The notes under the pieces are model-generated. The model did not search any database, was not told the origin of the DNA, and saw only the letters and a list, made by a program, of their open reading frames with translations. A program made the translations under genes and the position numbers. From positions 124,001 through 188,000 of IMG/VR virus record IMGVR_UViG_3300009185_000001: a stretch of DNA of 64,000 nucleotides. One strand, 5' to 3'. The stretch comes from a virus. Shown here in pieces: positions 26,100 through 34,704 of this stretch; position 1 is the stretch's first letter; every line of letters starts with the position of its first letter.

Positions 26100-26865
26100 A
26101 CAATGCTGTCGTAATTAACTGTCCTGAATTATCTACGGTAATTCTCCATCTATTGTTATTCGGTGATCTTAATATCACGCCTTTGTTAAAGTCCGTTACT
26201 TCTATGTCTTCTGTTATACTAGCATTACCCACAACATTTAAAGCTTCTGTAGGACTGTCTGTATTGATTCCAACCTTGTTTGATCCTACATATAAAGAAA
26301 TTGTTTCTTGATTGTTATTAATTTCTAAATTATTGGTTACATATAAACTTCCCGTAGAACTTAAATTATTTACATATGTAAAATTTTCCGCATGACTTGT
26401 TAGATTAGAACCTAAAGTAAAAACATTTTCGTGTTGAATTAAATTATTTGTACCCGCAGCATTAAAAGAATTGTTAGAATCTAATAAAATTTTATTATTA
26501 TATCCTGCACCTATAAATGAAAAATTACTTTGAATTTCATTCTCTTCTCCATTTGTTATTGTAGATGCCGCACCGGAAACTTTATTATTTATGCCATTAA
26601 AAACTGATGAAAATATTTCATCAGCTATATTATTTCCATATTGAAATGAATATGAACTTAGATTCTGATTAAATGTAAATAAATTATGCTCAGAATTTAA
26701 AAAAGAAATTAGAGACTCGTTTTCATCATTAATTTTTTTAAAAAATATCTTACCATCAGCAAGATTCAGTGCCAATTCACCCAATTCTAATGCAGATAAA
26801 TCAGGTGTTCTATTGGAAATTGTTGATCTTTTAAATTTTATGATACTTTCGCCTAGAGATGGCAT
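26098..26865 (-). CDS. Fibre-like virion protein, 255 aa
   Basis: The N terminus (IIKFKRSTISNRTPDLSALE, then GELALNLADGKIFFKK) is the attachment-type domain common to fibre proteins and shared with two neighbouring genes. The C-terminal third has VGSNKVGINTDSPTEALNVV and a final strand region, like the tips of trimeric fibres. The middle is Asn/Ser-rich with GAGYNNKI-type repeats suggesting a beta-helix. Probably a trimeric head or tail fibre. Confidence 0.6.
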   Translation of the reverse strand: MPSLGESIIKFKRSTISNRTPDLSALELGELALNLADGKIFFKKINDENESLISFLNSEHNLFTFNQNLSSYSFQYGNNIADEIFSSVFNGINNKVSGAASTITNGEENEIQSNFSFIGAGYNNKILLDSNNSFNAAGTNNLIQHENVFTLGSNLTSHAENFTYVNNLSSTGSLYVTNNLEINNNQETISLYVGSNKVGINTDSPTEALNVVGNASITEDIEVTDFNKGVILRSPNNNRWRITVDNSGQLITTAL

Positions 26866-26876
26866 AATATATCACA

Positions 26877-26883
26877 TATTTAG
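26877..26883 (-). promoter_or_regulatory. Late promoter, CTAAATA
   Basis: On the minus strand CTAAATA ends 11 bases before the ATG at 26865. Confidence 0.5.
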
Positions 26884-26906
26884 TAAAAAAATTGATTTTT
26901 TCAATG

Positions 26907-27074
26907 CTAAAATTCTTCTGCGGCTGAAAGACTTGGAATATTTGATCCGATATATAGAGTTTTATTGGTTTCGTTAAATGCCAATTCACCTTTATTAAGC
27001 ATTGGTGGTGGTCCTGCTTCTCCACTAACTCTTCTTTTAATTAAAATTGTGCTGTATATTCTTTGTTCTTCCAT
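26907..27074 (-). CDS. Stand-alone fibre N-terminal domain, 55 aa
   Basis: A 55-codon gene encoding STILIKRRVSGEAGPPPMLN then KGELAFNETNKTLYIG. This is nearly the same domain that opens the 799-aa coiled-coil fibre (NTILIKRRTTGEAGAPASLS, GELAFNEVNSVLYYG). It stops after that domain, so it is either a cap or adaptor that shares a binding site or a fibre truncated after its first domain. A late promoter 5 bases before its ATG supports real expression. Confidence 0.75.
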   Translation of the reverse strand: MEEQRIYSTILIKRRVSGEAGPPPMLNKGELAFNETNKTLYIGSNIPSLSAAEEF

Positions 27075-27079
27075 GACTA

Positions 27080-27087
27080 TACTTATA
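27080..27087 (-). promoter_or_regulatory. Late promoter, TATAAGTA
   Basis: On the minus strand TATAAGTA ends 5 bases before the ATG at 27074 and directly follows a terminator, so the 55-aa gene has its own transcript. Confidence 0.65.
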
Positions 27088-27093
27088 CAAAAA

Positions 27094-27127
27094 AATAAGG
27101 AGTATGCGATTAAACATACTCCTTATT
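27094..27127 (-). terminator. Rho-independent terminator after the 31-aa gene
   Basis: A 13-bp perfect stem (AATAAGGAGTATG with CATACTCCTTATT) around an 8-base loop. On the minus strand it is followed by a T-run and then at once by the next late promoter. Confidence 0.85.
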
Positions 27128-27149
27128 TTATATATTTTTTTAAAAAAAA

Positions 27150-27245
27150 TTATTTCTTTTTGTTCGCCCCTTTTTTGGAAGATTTAGAACCTTCTTTTTT
27201 TGGCTTTTTAACTTCTTTTTTGTGAGCGTTATTTCCTTTGGCCAT
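27150..27245 (-). CDS. Lysine-rich micro-protein, 31 aa
   Basis: A 31-codon frame encodes MAKGNNAHKKEVKKPKKEG and a SKSSKKGANKKK tail, nearly half lysine. It lies between two strong terminators, so it forms a one-gene transcript. Small basic proteins beginning MAKGNNAQKKEVKKPKK-like occur widely in bacteria; this looks like a phage version. DNA or RNA condensation, or packaging inside the head, is inference. Confidence 0.7.
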   Translation of the reverse strand: MAKGNNAHKKEVKKPKKEGSKSSKKGANKKK

Positions 27246-27270
27246 GATTTTTTCTTTCTATTTTTAAAAT

Positions 27271-27299
27271 CCCTGCACTGGGTTAGGACCAATGCAGGG
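27271..27299 (-). terminator. Terminator after the LamG protein gene
   Basis: CCCTGCA pairs with TGCAGGG around an inner weak stem (TTGG with CCCA) and is followed on the minus strand by ATTTTAAAAA. Almost the same element is repeated at 28043-28073. Confidence 0.7.
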
Positions 27300-27318
27300 T
27301 CTTATTTAATCGTTTATA

Positions 27319-27996
27319 TTATCCAACAAATTTAACTTTGCCGTAGAATTTAGCTTTACCTTGGATCTTGGTAAGTGTGTTTAAAGTAGGTGTTGTACCT
27401 AATTCCAGCCCAGTTCCATTGTTGTAGAGTTCGGCGACTTCTGCATCGCTCAATGCTCTGTTCCAGATACCAACTGCGTCGATTTGACCGTTGAAGTAAT
27501 TAATATTGCTTCCGCTACCAATAAAAAATTGGTCAACAGTTGCTAAAGTAGATTGAGAAGTTTGAATCAAAGAACCATTAATATAAAGGCTCATGTTTGC
27601 ACCTTCAGTTTTAAAGCAAACGTGATACCAATTATTTGTAGAAACAACCCCTTCGTTGCTTGACATTTGTGGGTAAGTGTAGTCATTCAACCAAACTTGT
27701 CCGTTAGGTTGAATTGCTAAATTTACAGTAGGTGTTGGATAGTTACGAATTCCGAAGAGAGTAGATTCTCCGTCTATAGAATTTGAATTAAACCAGAGCG
27801 AAACTGTAGCGGAATTAGAAAAAGGAATTTGGAAATTCCCATCCATTTCATTTGTTCCATCAAACACAGCAGCATTTCCAATTTTGCCAGAAGCAAAAGA
27901 GACATTGCCGTTGTTGGTGAGGGTGCGGTTGTTGCCGGAGGAGTCGTTTGTATTGTCTAGCTTATAAAAAGCCAATAAGTTGTTTGTAAGTGCCAT
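27319..27996 (-). CDS. LamG-domain virion protein, 225 aa
   Basis: A single LamG/concanavalin-like jellyroll covers residues about 5-195: LLAFYKLDNTNDSSGNNRTL, GNAAVFDG, FSNSATVSLWFNSNSIDG, NNWYHVCFKTEGANMSLYINGS and QIDAVGIWNRALSDAEVAELY. The last 30 residues (KIQGKAKFYGKVKFVG) look like an anchor. It is flanked by two copies of the same terminator, so it is a single-gene unit. Likely an outer capsid or fibre decoration that binds carbohydrate; no signal peptide. Confidence 0.75.
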   Translation of the reverse strand: MALTNNLLAFYKLDNTNDSSGNNRTLTNNGNVSFASGKIGNAAVFDGTNEMDGNFQIPFSNSATVSLWFNSNSIDGESTLFGIRNYPTPTVNLAIQPNGQVWLNDYTYPQMSSNEGVVSTNNWYHVCFKTEGANMSLYINGSLIQTSQSTLATVDQFFIGSGSNINYFNGQIDAVGIWNRALSDAEVAELYNNGTGLELGTTPTLNTLTKIQGKAKFYGKVKFVG

Positions 27997-28042
27997 AATA
28001 TTTTGTTTTTTTCTATTTGTTTTTTAATTGTTTTTTTTAAAA

Positions 28043-28073
28043 CCCCTGCACTGGGTTAGAACCAATGCAGGGG
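28043..28073 (-). terminator. Terminator after the coiled-coil fibre gene
   Basis: CCCCTGCA pairs with TGCAGGGG around a 15-base loop; on the minus strand GGGGTTTTAAAAAAAA follows. The loop matches the element at 27271 at nearly every base. Confidence 0.75.
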
Positions 28074-28098
28074 CTTAAGTTTGATTTATTCTAATTTT

Positions 28099-30498
28099 TT
28101 AGAATGATCCACCGTCAAGAACAGAAATCATGTAATCTACATAATTTTTTGTTGTTGCGTCAGTACCTTCTACTGGTTCACCTACGGATTTCAATGTGCG
28201 ATTTCCGATAGCAAGTTTGCCTGTCTCACCCCAACTTAAAACTAAACCTTCGCCGTTAGTTCTATATATTGCACTTTCTTCAAGACTGAGCGTATTAGCC
28301 CAAGCATTTGATGAAATCATACCAGATGAAACTGTAATATCTTCTCCGTTGTTATTTACTTCAAGTCTTGATCCTGAAATTTTAATATTTCCAACTACTT
28401 CGAGTGCTTCGGTAGGAGCTTCGGTATTAATACCTACAACACCATCACCAACAAACAATGAGGTTGATGCACCGCCACCAGAGATTTCTAAACCACCAGT
28501 AGCAGAGATAGTACCTTCAACTGTAACGTCACCAACAACTGTACCACCAGTGCGTTTGTCGAGGTAGTTACCTTCGATGTCGCTAACGCGAGTATCAAGA
28601 GCACCTTCGGCAGCTGTTGCGCGACTTGCTTCAGACGCAAGATCAACAGTAAGAACGCCTTCAGCAGCTGTTGCGCGACTTACTTCAGATGCAAGATCAG
28701 CAGTAAGAACGCCTTCAGCGGCAGTAGCGCGAGCAACTTCGTCAGCTAATGCAGAAGAAGCGGCATTTGCTAATGAGGTAATAGCACCATTAATATCATT
28801 ATCAGCATTTTGGAAAGCTGAAACGATTTCTGTTAAGGAATCAAGCGCAGCAGGGTCAACATTACTGAGAACGTTGTCAATTTGTGATTGAAGACCACTA
28901 ACTTGTGAATCAACTGATGATGACAAGCTTGCGATTGTTGTATTAAGAGTACCAACTTCTGAGGTGATTCTTGAATCAAGAATACCATCAGCTTCAATTA
29001 AAGCATCTATGTTGCCGTTTACATATGCTGTAATATCAGCTGAAACGGAAGCAACGGTTGAGTTTAATGTAGCAACTTCTGAAGCAATTGAGCTTTCGAG
29101 AGCAGCAACTTCTGAATCAATTTTAGAATCAAGAGTAGCTGAAACGGAAGCAACAGTTGAGTTCAATGTTGAAACTTCTGATGCAATTGCTGTCTCAAGG
29201 TCTGAAACTTCTGAAGCAATTGATGCTTCAAGAGTAGCAACTTCTGAGTCGATTTTAGAATCAAGTGTTGAAGAAACAGATTGAACAGTTGTATTCAATG
29301 TTGAAACTTCTGATGCAATTGAGCTTTCAAGTGTTGAAACCTCTGAGTTAATTTTAGAATCAAGAGCGGCTGAAACAGAAGCTAATTGTGTTGAAGCACT
29401 GTTTGCAAGGCTTGTGATTGTATTATTGAGATCACCATCAGCAGCTTGGAAAGCACTTACAATTTCAGTAAGCGAGTCAAGGGCAGCAGGATCGACATTA
29501 CTAAGAACATTGTCAACACGGGTGTTAACAGCGGCTAAGTCTGAAGCAAGAATTGAAGAAACAGATTGAACAGTTGTATTCAATGTTGAAACTTCTGAAG
29601 CAATTGCGCTTTCAAGATCAGCAACTTCTGAGTCAATTTTAGAATCAAGAGTAGCAGAAGCAGATGCCATTGCTGTGCTTAAAGCACCTTCAGCGGCAGT
29701 TGCACGGCTAACTTCAGCAGCTAGATCAGAAGTAAGAACTCCTTCAGCAGCAGTAGCACGACTAACTTCAGCAGCTAAGTCTGAAGAAAGAGCGGCTGAA
29801 ACTGAAGCAACTGTTGAATTTAAAGTTGAAACTTCTGAAGCAATTGCGCTTTCAAGACCAGCAACTTCTGAGTCAATTTTTGAATCAAGAGTTGAAGAAA
29901 CTGAAGCAACAGTTGTGTTTAAAGTTGAAACAGAGCTATCAATTTTTGAATCAAGAGCGGCTTCAACGGCCATAGCACGGCTAACCTCATCAGAGAGGGC
30001 TTGTGCAGAATCTGCTTCGAAGGCGTCTAACTCTGATTGCAAAGAACCAGAAATTGATGACATTGTTGAGTTAACATTGTTAAGAGTATTAACAAGGTTT
30101 GATGCAAAGTTTTCGTCATCACCTAAAGCAGCAGCCAACTCGTTAAGAGTATTGAGTGCTTCTGGAGCCATGTCGATGACAGCAGCGATTTGTGAATCGA
30201 TTTTGGCATCAAGAGTGCTTGAGACTGAAGCAACAGTGCTATTTAAAGCAGCAACTTCACTATCAACTTTAGCGTCTAAAGTTCCGATTTGTGAACTAAG
30301 GTCAGATGAGATAGAACCAACAAGAGTGTTAGTAGCAAATTCACCAGTACCCCCGATAGGTATTACACCATTTTCTGAACCATAGTATAATACTGAGTTT
30401 ACTTCGTTGAATGCCAATTCACCACCAGAAAGAGATGCAGGAGCACCCGCTTCACCAGTAGTACGGCGTTTAATAAGGATTGTGTTAATGTTTGACAT
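28099..30498 (-). CDS. Coiled-coil repeat fibre protein, 799 aa
   Basis: The ATG at 30498 (SNINTILIKRRTTGEAG) is chosen over 30534 because its product matches the stand-alone 55-aa domain from the first residues. After this attachment domain come about 550 residues of Ala/Ser/Glu-rich repeats such as TLDSKIDSEVA and SEVSTLNTTVASVS, in heptad phase, interrupted twice by NVDPAALDSLTEIVSAFQ. The C-terminal part has VGDGVVGINTEAPTEALEVV and ends TKNYVDYMISVLDGGSF. It is a long trimeric fibre or whisker. The DNA repeats make it prone to length change. Confidence 0.75.
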   Translation of the reverse strand: MSNINTILIKRRTTGEAGAPASLSGGELAFNEVNSVLYYGSENGVIPIGGTGEFATNTLVGSISSDLSSQIGTLDAKVDSEVAALNSTVASVSSTLDAKIDSQIAAVIDMAPEALNTLNELAAALGDDENFASNLVNTLNNVNSTMSSISGSLQSELDAFEADSAQALSDEVSRAMAVEAALDSKIDSSVSTLNTTVASVSSTLDSKIDSEVAGLESAIASEVSTLNSTVASVSAALSSDLAAEVSRATAAEGVLTSDLAAEVSRATAAEGALSTAMASASATLDSKIDSEVADLESAIASEVSTLNTTVQSVSSILASDLAAVNTRVDNVLSNVDPAALDSLTEIVSAFQAADGDLNNTITSLANSASTQLASVSAALDSKINSEVSTLESSIASEVSTLNTTVQSVSSTLDSKIDSEVATLEASIASEVSDLETAIASEVSTLNSTVASVSATLDSKIDSEVAALESSIASEVATLNSTVASVSADITAYVNGNIDALIEADGILDSRITSEVGTLNTTIASLSSSVDSQVSGLQSQIDNVLSNVDPAALDSLTEIVSAFQNADNDINGAITSLANAASSALADEVARATAAEGVLTADLASEVSRATAAEGVLTVDLASEASRATAAEGALDTRVSDIEGNYLDKRTGGTVVGDVTVEGTISATGGLEISGGGASTSLFVGDGVVGINTEAPTEALEVVGNIKISGSRLEVNNNGEDITVSSGMISSNAWANTLSLEESAIYRTNGEGLVLSWGETGKLAIGNRTLKSVGEPVEGTDATTKNYVDYMISVLDGGSF

Positions 30499-30576
30499 AT
30501 TTTTTTTTTTGTATAAAAGACCGCAAAGCGGCATTAATACTTATCCTAATCGATATGCCAATATTTTATTTTTTTT

Positions 30577-30906
30577 TTAAAAAGTTCCACCATCAACAAT
30601 CGGAGTCATATTTTCATATGCTTTTTCCCAATTTGCTGAAAGTCTATCCTGTACGGTATTAACCTCATGAAACGTTTCTTGCCAATTTGCAGTCAATAAT
30701 CCAACATGACTTAACATTTCTTTGTGTTCTGGATTTAAATACATCGCAGAATTTGATATAATATTAGTAGAAGCAACATCAAATTTTTCGTAATTATTTT
30801 GAATAGAATTTAATAATTTATAATAATGTAAAATATTAGGACTGCTATTGTCTATTATAACAGTAACATTATTTGATGTTTGTTCTATTGTTAATTTTTC
30901 ACTCAT
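30577..30906 (-). CDS. Small virion protein ending in DGGTF, 109 aa
   Basis: The ATG at 30906 overlaps the upstream stop (ATGA) and is preferred over 30933. The N-terminal half is beta-like, the C-terminal half helical with LTANWQETFHEVNTVQDRLS. It ends TPIVDGGTF, while the 799-aa fibre just downstream ends SVLDGGSF, which hints at a shared C-terminal docking or protection signal. Family not recognised. Confidence 0.6.
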   Translation of the reverse strand: MSEKLTIEQTSNNVTVIIDNSSPNILHYYKLLNSIQNNYEKFDVASTNIISNSAMYLNPEHKEMLSHVGLLTANWQETFHEVNTVQDRLSANWEKAYENMTPIVDGGTF

Positions 30907-31256
30907 CTTGTAGTTGTTGCAAGAATTTCCCATTCTCCCTTTAGATATGTTTTTATATATGCATTTGGTAAAATCGGAAATGTAACTTGTAAATCATAAT
31001 TATATCTTCCGACAGGTATATCTACTGTTCTTGGAGGTATAGATATAATTCCACTTAAAGGTTCTATAATTACTATAGTATCATCTATAGTTGAAAATTC
31101 TATAAATGCAGGAGAAGCAACACTATTTACAGATCGAACCTGAAGAGCTATATTACAATCTGTTAAATCTATGGGCAATCCTTGAGATAAAATAGTTATT
31201 GAAGAAACACCGTCCCAAGTGTCTCCGCTTATATGAGATGGAAAATCGTATGTCAT
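30903..31256 (-). CDS. BppU-N-like small structural protein, 117 aa
   Basis: The sequence HISGDTWDGVSSITI followed by LPIDLTDCNIALQVR, SGIISIPPRTVDIPVGRYNY and DLQVTF resembles the immunoglobulin-like N-terminal domain of baseplate upper (BppU) proteins that attach receptor-binding modules. Here it stands alone, 6 bases after the portal gene, and is translationally coupled to the next small gene. Confidence 0.5.
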   Translation of the reverse strand: MTYDFPSHISGDTWDGVSSITILSQGLPIDLTDCNIALQVRSVNSVASPAFIEFSTIDDTIVIIEPLSGIISIPPRTVDIPVGRYNYDLQVTFPILPNAYIKTYLKGEWEILATTTR

Positions 31257-31262
31257 AATTTA

Positions 31263-33146
31263 TTATGCAGGTGTAGGAGCTTCTGTTGGAGCAGCACTAG
31301 CAGCAGGAGCAGGAGCAGGAGCAGCACCTGCTTCTCCAGCGGCAGCTTCAGGAGTAGCTTCTGGACCACCTCCACCACCGCCTCCACCACCAAATTCAGG
31401 AATAGAAGAGGATGATACACCACCACCACCTCCAAATCCTCCACCACCGCCTCCTTCAACTCCGCTAGCGGCATTTTCAGCAGCTTCGATATGTTCTCTC
31501 CAATTTGGACCATTACCTTCGATTTGAGAAAGTTCCCATTTAAGAGCAGCTTCCTTTTTCTTCCATTCCATATTTTCTCCAATTTTTTCATCGGAAAATC
31601 CAAGATAATGTCTTTGAGCAAAAATATTTGAAATTCCCTCATTTTGACTCATATCAGAGAAATTTTTTAATTTCAATTCAAGAAGTTGTTGCTGTCTGAT
31701 TGCAAAAAAGTTTGAAGGAGGAGTAAAACTTAAACTAAACTGAGATTCGTGCAATTTGTATTCTTTCCACCATCCCCTGAGTTTTAAATGAGTTATAAAA
31801 GCATCTTTAAGACCCGCTGAAATTTGATTTTGCAGTCTAACTATCATTTTTGCAAATTTTAATTCCTCTTTTAATATTTCAGATCCATCTCTAAATGGTT
31901 CATTTGGATTTAAACGAGATACAGGAACACCAAGGCTCTTATATAATTTGTTAACAAAGTACATAAGATCATCGAGTTGGCCTAAATTTGCACCACCCTG
32001 CATTAATTCAACATCGGAACCAACTTCTCCGTTTCTTTTTGCAAACCAATAGGCATCTAGCATGGATTGTGGATTGTAGATATTTCCAGCACCGGGTGAG
32101 CTAGTATTGGAGTTATACGTCTGTTTGCTCCAATGTTGTTGCATCAATTGTTTTAAATATCCTTCTGCTTTTGCAGGAGGCATATTACCCACGTCAATCT
32201 TAAATTTAAGACGTTCGGGTGCTCTTACCATTCGATAAATAATAATAGAATCTTCTAGAAGAGAAAGTTGTTTATACGATCTTCGACAATTTTCTATATA
32301 TGGAATACGAATAGACTGGTCTTCATTCCATGATCCTGAATGAATATAGGTAATCTGATTTCCCTGTAGTGTGACTATTTGTTGTTGTAAAGCATTTATG
32401 GAACTAGTATTGCTTTGAATTTGAGAAAGTGGAGCAGATGGATCATTGGTTAGACTAATTGGTTTTTGGAAAACAAAGTTTTCTATGACATTATTTTGAA
32501 TATTGTCATAGATGGGATTTATCAACTCTCCGGGAATACTAAGAACCCCAATAATTCCCTTGTCTCTATTTTCTTCGTGAATTACATTTTCAAAGAACAA
32601 TTCACCTTCGACTAACAATCTGCGAGCATACATCCATCCCTTATGCTCCAAGTCATAAATATTAATAAATTTTGTAAATTCTTTTAATAATTCATTCTTT
32701 TCTTCTTGTCCTAAGTTCGAGTATGAAGAAAAGTCTAAATGAGTTATTTTTCCATTTTCATCCTTTACAATAACTTCATCACAGATTTCATTCAAAGCAT
32801 CGGAGATTTCAGCATATGCCGCCATTCTACGATATTCTGCCAATCTACGAATTTTATCAGCATCAACATTTGCATAGATGTATTTGTGATAAGCATGATC
32901 AGAAACAAATGAACCGGGATTGTAGTAGTCTCCAAATTCATTACGCATAAACGGTCCAGTAAGAACCGATTGTTGCATTATTTTTAATTCTTGTCTCTTT
33001 GACAAACGATCAAATAATTGATATTTAGGATTTCCAACATCAGCAGTAACAGCAGTAGCTACATATGGTAGTCTCTGCAATAATTGAGAAACAAAATTTC
33101 TACTGGTGTCTGGTATTCTATTAGAATTTGATGTGATATCTGCCAT
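31263..33146 (-). CDS. 20: Portal vertex protein, T4 gp20-like
   Basis: The 627-aa product (T4 gp20: 524 aa) is the dodecameric DNA channel at the head vertex. Family features: RLAEYRRMAAYAEISDALNE, ICDEVIVKDE, the long stem/wing region, YRMVRAPERLKFKIDVGNMP, YLKQLMQQHWSKQTYN and MLDAYWFAKRNGEVGSDVEL. The extra length is a C-terminal tail from about residue 545 with runs of glycine, then proline and alanine; such a low-complexity tail is unusual for portals. Confidence 0.93.
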   Translation of the reverse strand: MADITSNSNRIPDTSRNFVSQLLQRLPYVATAVTADVGNPKYQLFDRLSKRQELKIMQQSVLTGPFMRNEFGDYYNPGSFVSDHAYHKYIYANVDADKIRRLAEYRRMAAYAEISDALNEICDEVIVKDENGKITHLDFSSYSNLGQEEKNELLKEFTKFINIYDLEHKGWMYARRLLVEGELFFENVIHEENRDKGIIGVLSIPGELINPIYDNIQNNVIENFVFQKPISLTNDPSAPLSQIQSNTSSINALQQQIVTLQGNQITYIHSGSWNEDQSIRIPYIENCRRSYKQLSLLEDSIIIYRMVRAPERLKFKIDVGNMPPAKAEGYLKQLMQQHWSKQTYNSNTSSPGAGNIYNPQSMLDAYWFAKRNGEVGSDVELMQGGANLGQLDDLMYFVNKLYKSLGVPVSRLNPNEPFRDGSEILKEELKFAKMIVRLQNQISAGLKDAFITHLKLRGWWKEYKLHESQFSLSFTPPSNFFAIRQQQLLELKLKNFSDMSQNEGISNIFAQRHYLGFSDEKIGENMEWKKKEAALKWELSQIEGNGPNWREHIEAAENAASGVEGGGGGGFGGGGGVSSSSIPEFGGGGGGGGGPEATPEAAAGEAGAAPAPAPAASAAPTEAPTPA

Positions 33147-33163
33147 AATAACGTATTATATTC

Positions 33164-33171
33164 TATTTATA
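33164..33171 (-). promoter_or_regulatory. Late promoter, TATAAATA, for the portal gene
   Basis: A perfect TATAAATA on the minus strand ends 17 bases before the portal ATG at 33146, leaving room for a very short leader. Confidence 0.7.
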
Positions 33172-33195
33172 GTAAAAAGTCTAGTAATCAAATTA

Positions 33196-33993
33196 TTAAA
33201 CACCATCATATCCCAAAAATTCGCTCAATTCTGTTAGAATATAATAATAGTCTTCGGTTATGATACCATTTAATAATTGTGTAGGAAGATCTTTTAAAGA
33301 AATTATTTCACAATTTTCAGCATCAATTATAGCATATGGTAAAAATCCATCAACTTGGTTTATATACGGTTCATCAGTATTAAAAACATTAACACTTATA
33401 ATTCCTAATGTATTTGTTTCGTTTCTTACTATAAATGAAACATTAAATGTTTTTGTATCTGGATTATATGTTATTTTAGGATTTTCTATTGTTAATACTT
33501 CTGGATTCCAATTTTCAGATGAAAGAAATTTTATTATAACATTATCAATCAATAATGTTTTTATCAATCCTGTAGAACAATCAAAAACTTTAAATAGAAA
33601 AACAAAACTAAATGAATTTAAAGGAATTGTAGGATCAAGGAAATAATATAAATCAGTAAAAAATACTTTATTTTTCTTTTCATCAAACCAATAATCAACA
33701 GTTGTTGTTTTTCTTATATTGAAAAGATTTATTTGATTAAATGGTTTTATCGTATCATTGTTTATATAAAATTTTTCAAAAATACAACCATTTAAGGTTT
33801 CAACAAAAATTGTATCATAAAATACGTCAAACCTATTTATTTTATTTGCTGTTAATTCATTAAAAAATGAAGAATTTATTTCTTGATATTTAAAATATAT
33901 AGAAGATAAAACATTATAAGAAGGCTCTACGCTGTTTTTTAAATCTCTAAGCCAAAGCTCGCCTGAAGTTTGTTTGTTATAATATATACTCAT
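33196..33993 (-). CDS. Hypothetical structural protein, 265 aa
   Basis: Not recognised. It is beta-rich and has many Asn, Phe and Ile residues, without transmembrane or catalytic motifs. It overlaps the upstream gene by ATGA and precedes the portal gene. Its N-terminal YYNKQTSGELWLRDLKN segment is charged and may be an interface. Neck or head decoration is a guess from position. Confidence 0.55.
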   Translation of the reverse strand: MSIYYNKQTSGELWLRDLKNSVEPSYNVLSSIYFKYQEINSSFFNELTANKINRFDVFYDTIFVETLNGCIFEKFYINNDTIKPFNQINLFNIRKTTTVDYWFDEKKNKVFFTDLYYFLDPTIPLNSFSFVFLFKVFDCSTGLIKTLLIDNVIIKFLSSENWNPEVLTIENPKITYNPDTKTFNVSFIVRNETNTLGIISVNVFNTDEPYINQVDGFLPYAIIDAENCEIISLKDLPTQLLNGIITEDYYYILTELSEFLGYDGV

Positions 33994-34667
33994 TGGTACT
34001 CTCCTTCATATACAGTCATATCAGGACTTCCATCGTCAGGATTTGGACTAGCAGCAACTGGATTAATAAGGATAATATCCGTTCCGGTTTCTGCACTATT
34101 TACTAATTCATTTTCAAAAGGAGCAAGTAGTTTATAAGGACGATAATGATCTTTTATAGGAACAAACATAATTGGTTCTGGAGGTCTTGGTTTCCAGTTT
34201 ACAGAAACGGGTATAAGATAATTCGGAGTTATACTTTCAAAAATATATAAAATATCATTATTAGGACCAAACATTCTAGATCCGACCAAATGAAGTTCGC
34301 TAAAATAGTTAGAACACAATGTTTGAGATAACGTATCAATTCCTTCTAATTTTGGAACACTCAAATCTAGAGAAAAACTATAAGAATCATATGAAGAAGT
34401 TCCTAATTTATATATGTATGTTTTTACATTAAATGCTTTAGTAAATTCTCCCGTAAGATAATAAACATTTGTGCTAATATTTTTTAGAGGATTATTATCG
34501 GGTGATAATAAATCATGTATAATATTACCATCACCAAAATCATAGGTTATTTTATAAACCTTTGAACTTACTGAAATGCCAGAAGGAATCAGCGTTAATG
34601 TATATGGAGACGTTCCTGTAATTAAAGGACTAAAACTATTAAGATATACCTTCTGACTATTATTCAT
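33990..34667 (-). CDS. PKD-like structural protein, 225 aa
   Basis: An immunoglobulin-type PKD domain is suggested by YKITYDFGDGNIIHDLL and the following VYYLTGEFTKAFNVKTYIY (about residues 38-85), the D-F-G-D-G turn being the PKD hallmark. The last 60 residues are proline-rich. Coupled by ATGA to the next gene. Likely virion surface module; partner unknown. Confidence 0.5.
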   Translation of the reverse strand: MNNSQKVYLNSFSPLITGTSPYTLTLIPSGISVSSKVYKITYDFGDGNIIHDLLSPDNNPLKNISTNVYYLTGEFTKAFNVKTYIYKLGTSSYDSYSFSLDLSVPKLEGIDTLSQTLCSNYFSELHLVGSRMFGPNNDILYIFESITPNYLIPVSVNWKPRPPEPIMFVPIKDHYRPYKLLAPFENELVNSAETGTDIILINPVAASPNPDDGSPDMTVYEGEYQ

Positions 34668-34673
34668 TAATAA

Positions 34674-34681
34674 TATTTAAT
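34674..34681 (-). promoter_or_regulatory. Late promoter, ATTAAATA
   Basis: On the minus strand ATTAAATA ends 6 bases before the ATG at 34667. Confidence 0.5.
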
Positions 34682-34704
34682 GAAAAGTGTTAAAATTCCA
34701 ACTA

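Noticed and set aside
28196-30385. Several long plus-strand frames opposite the coiled-coil fibre gene
   Set aside because: They mirror the DNA repeats of the fibre gene; their repeated Ala/Ser/Glu peptides are a by-product of the repeats.
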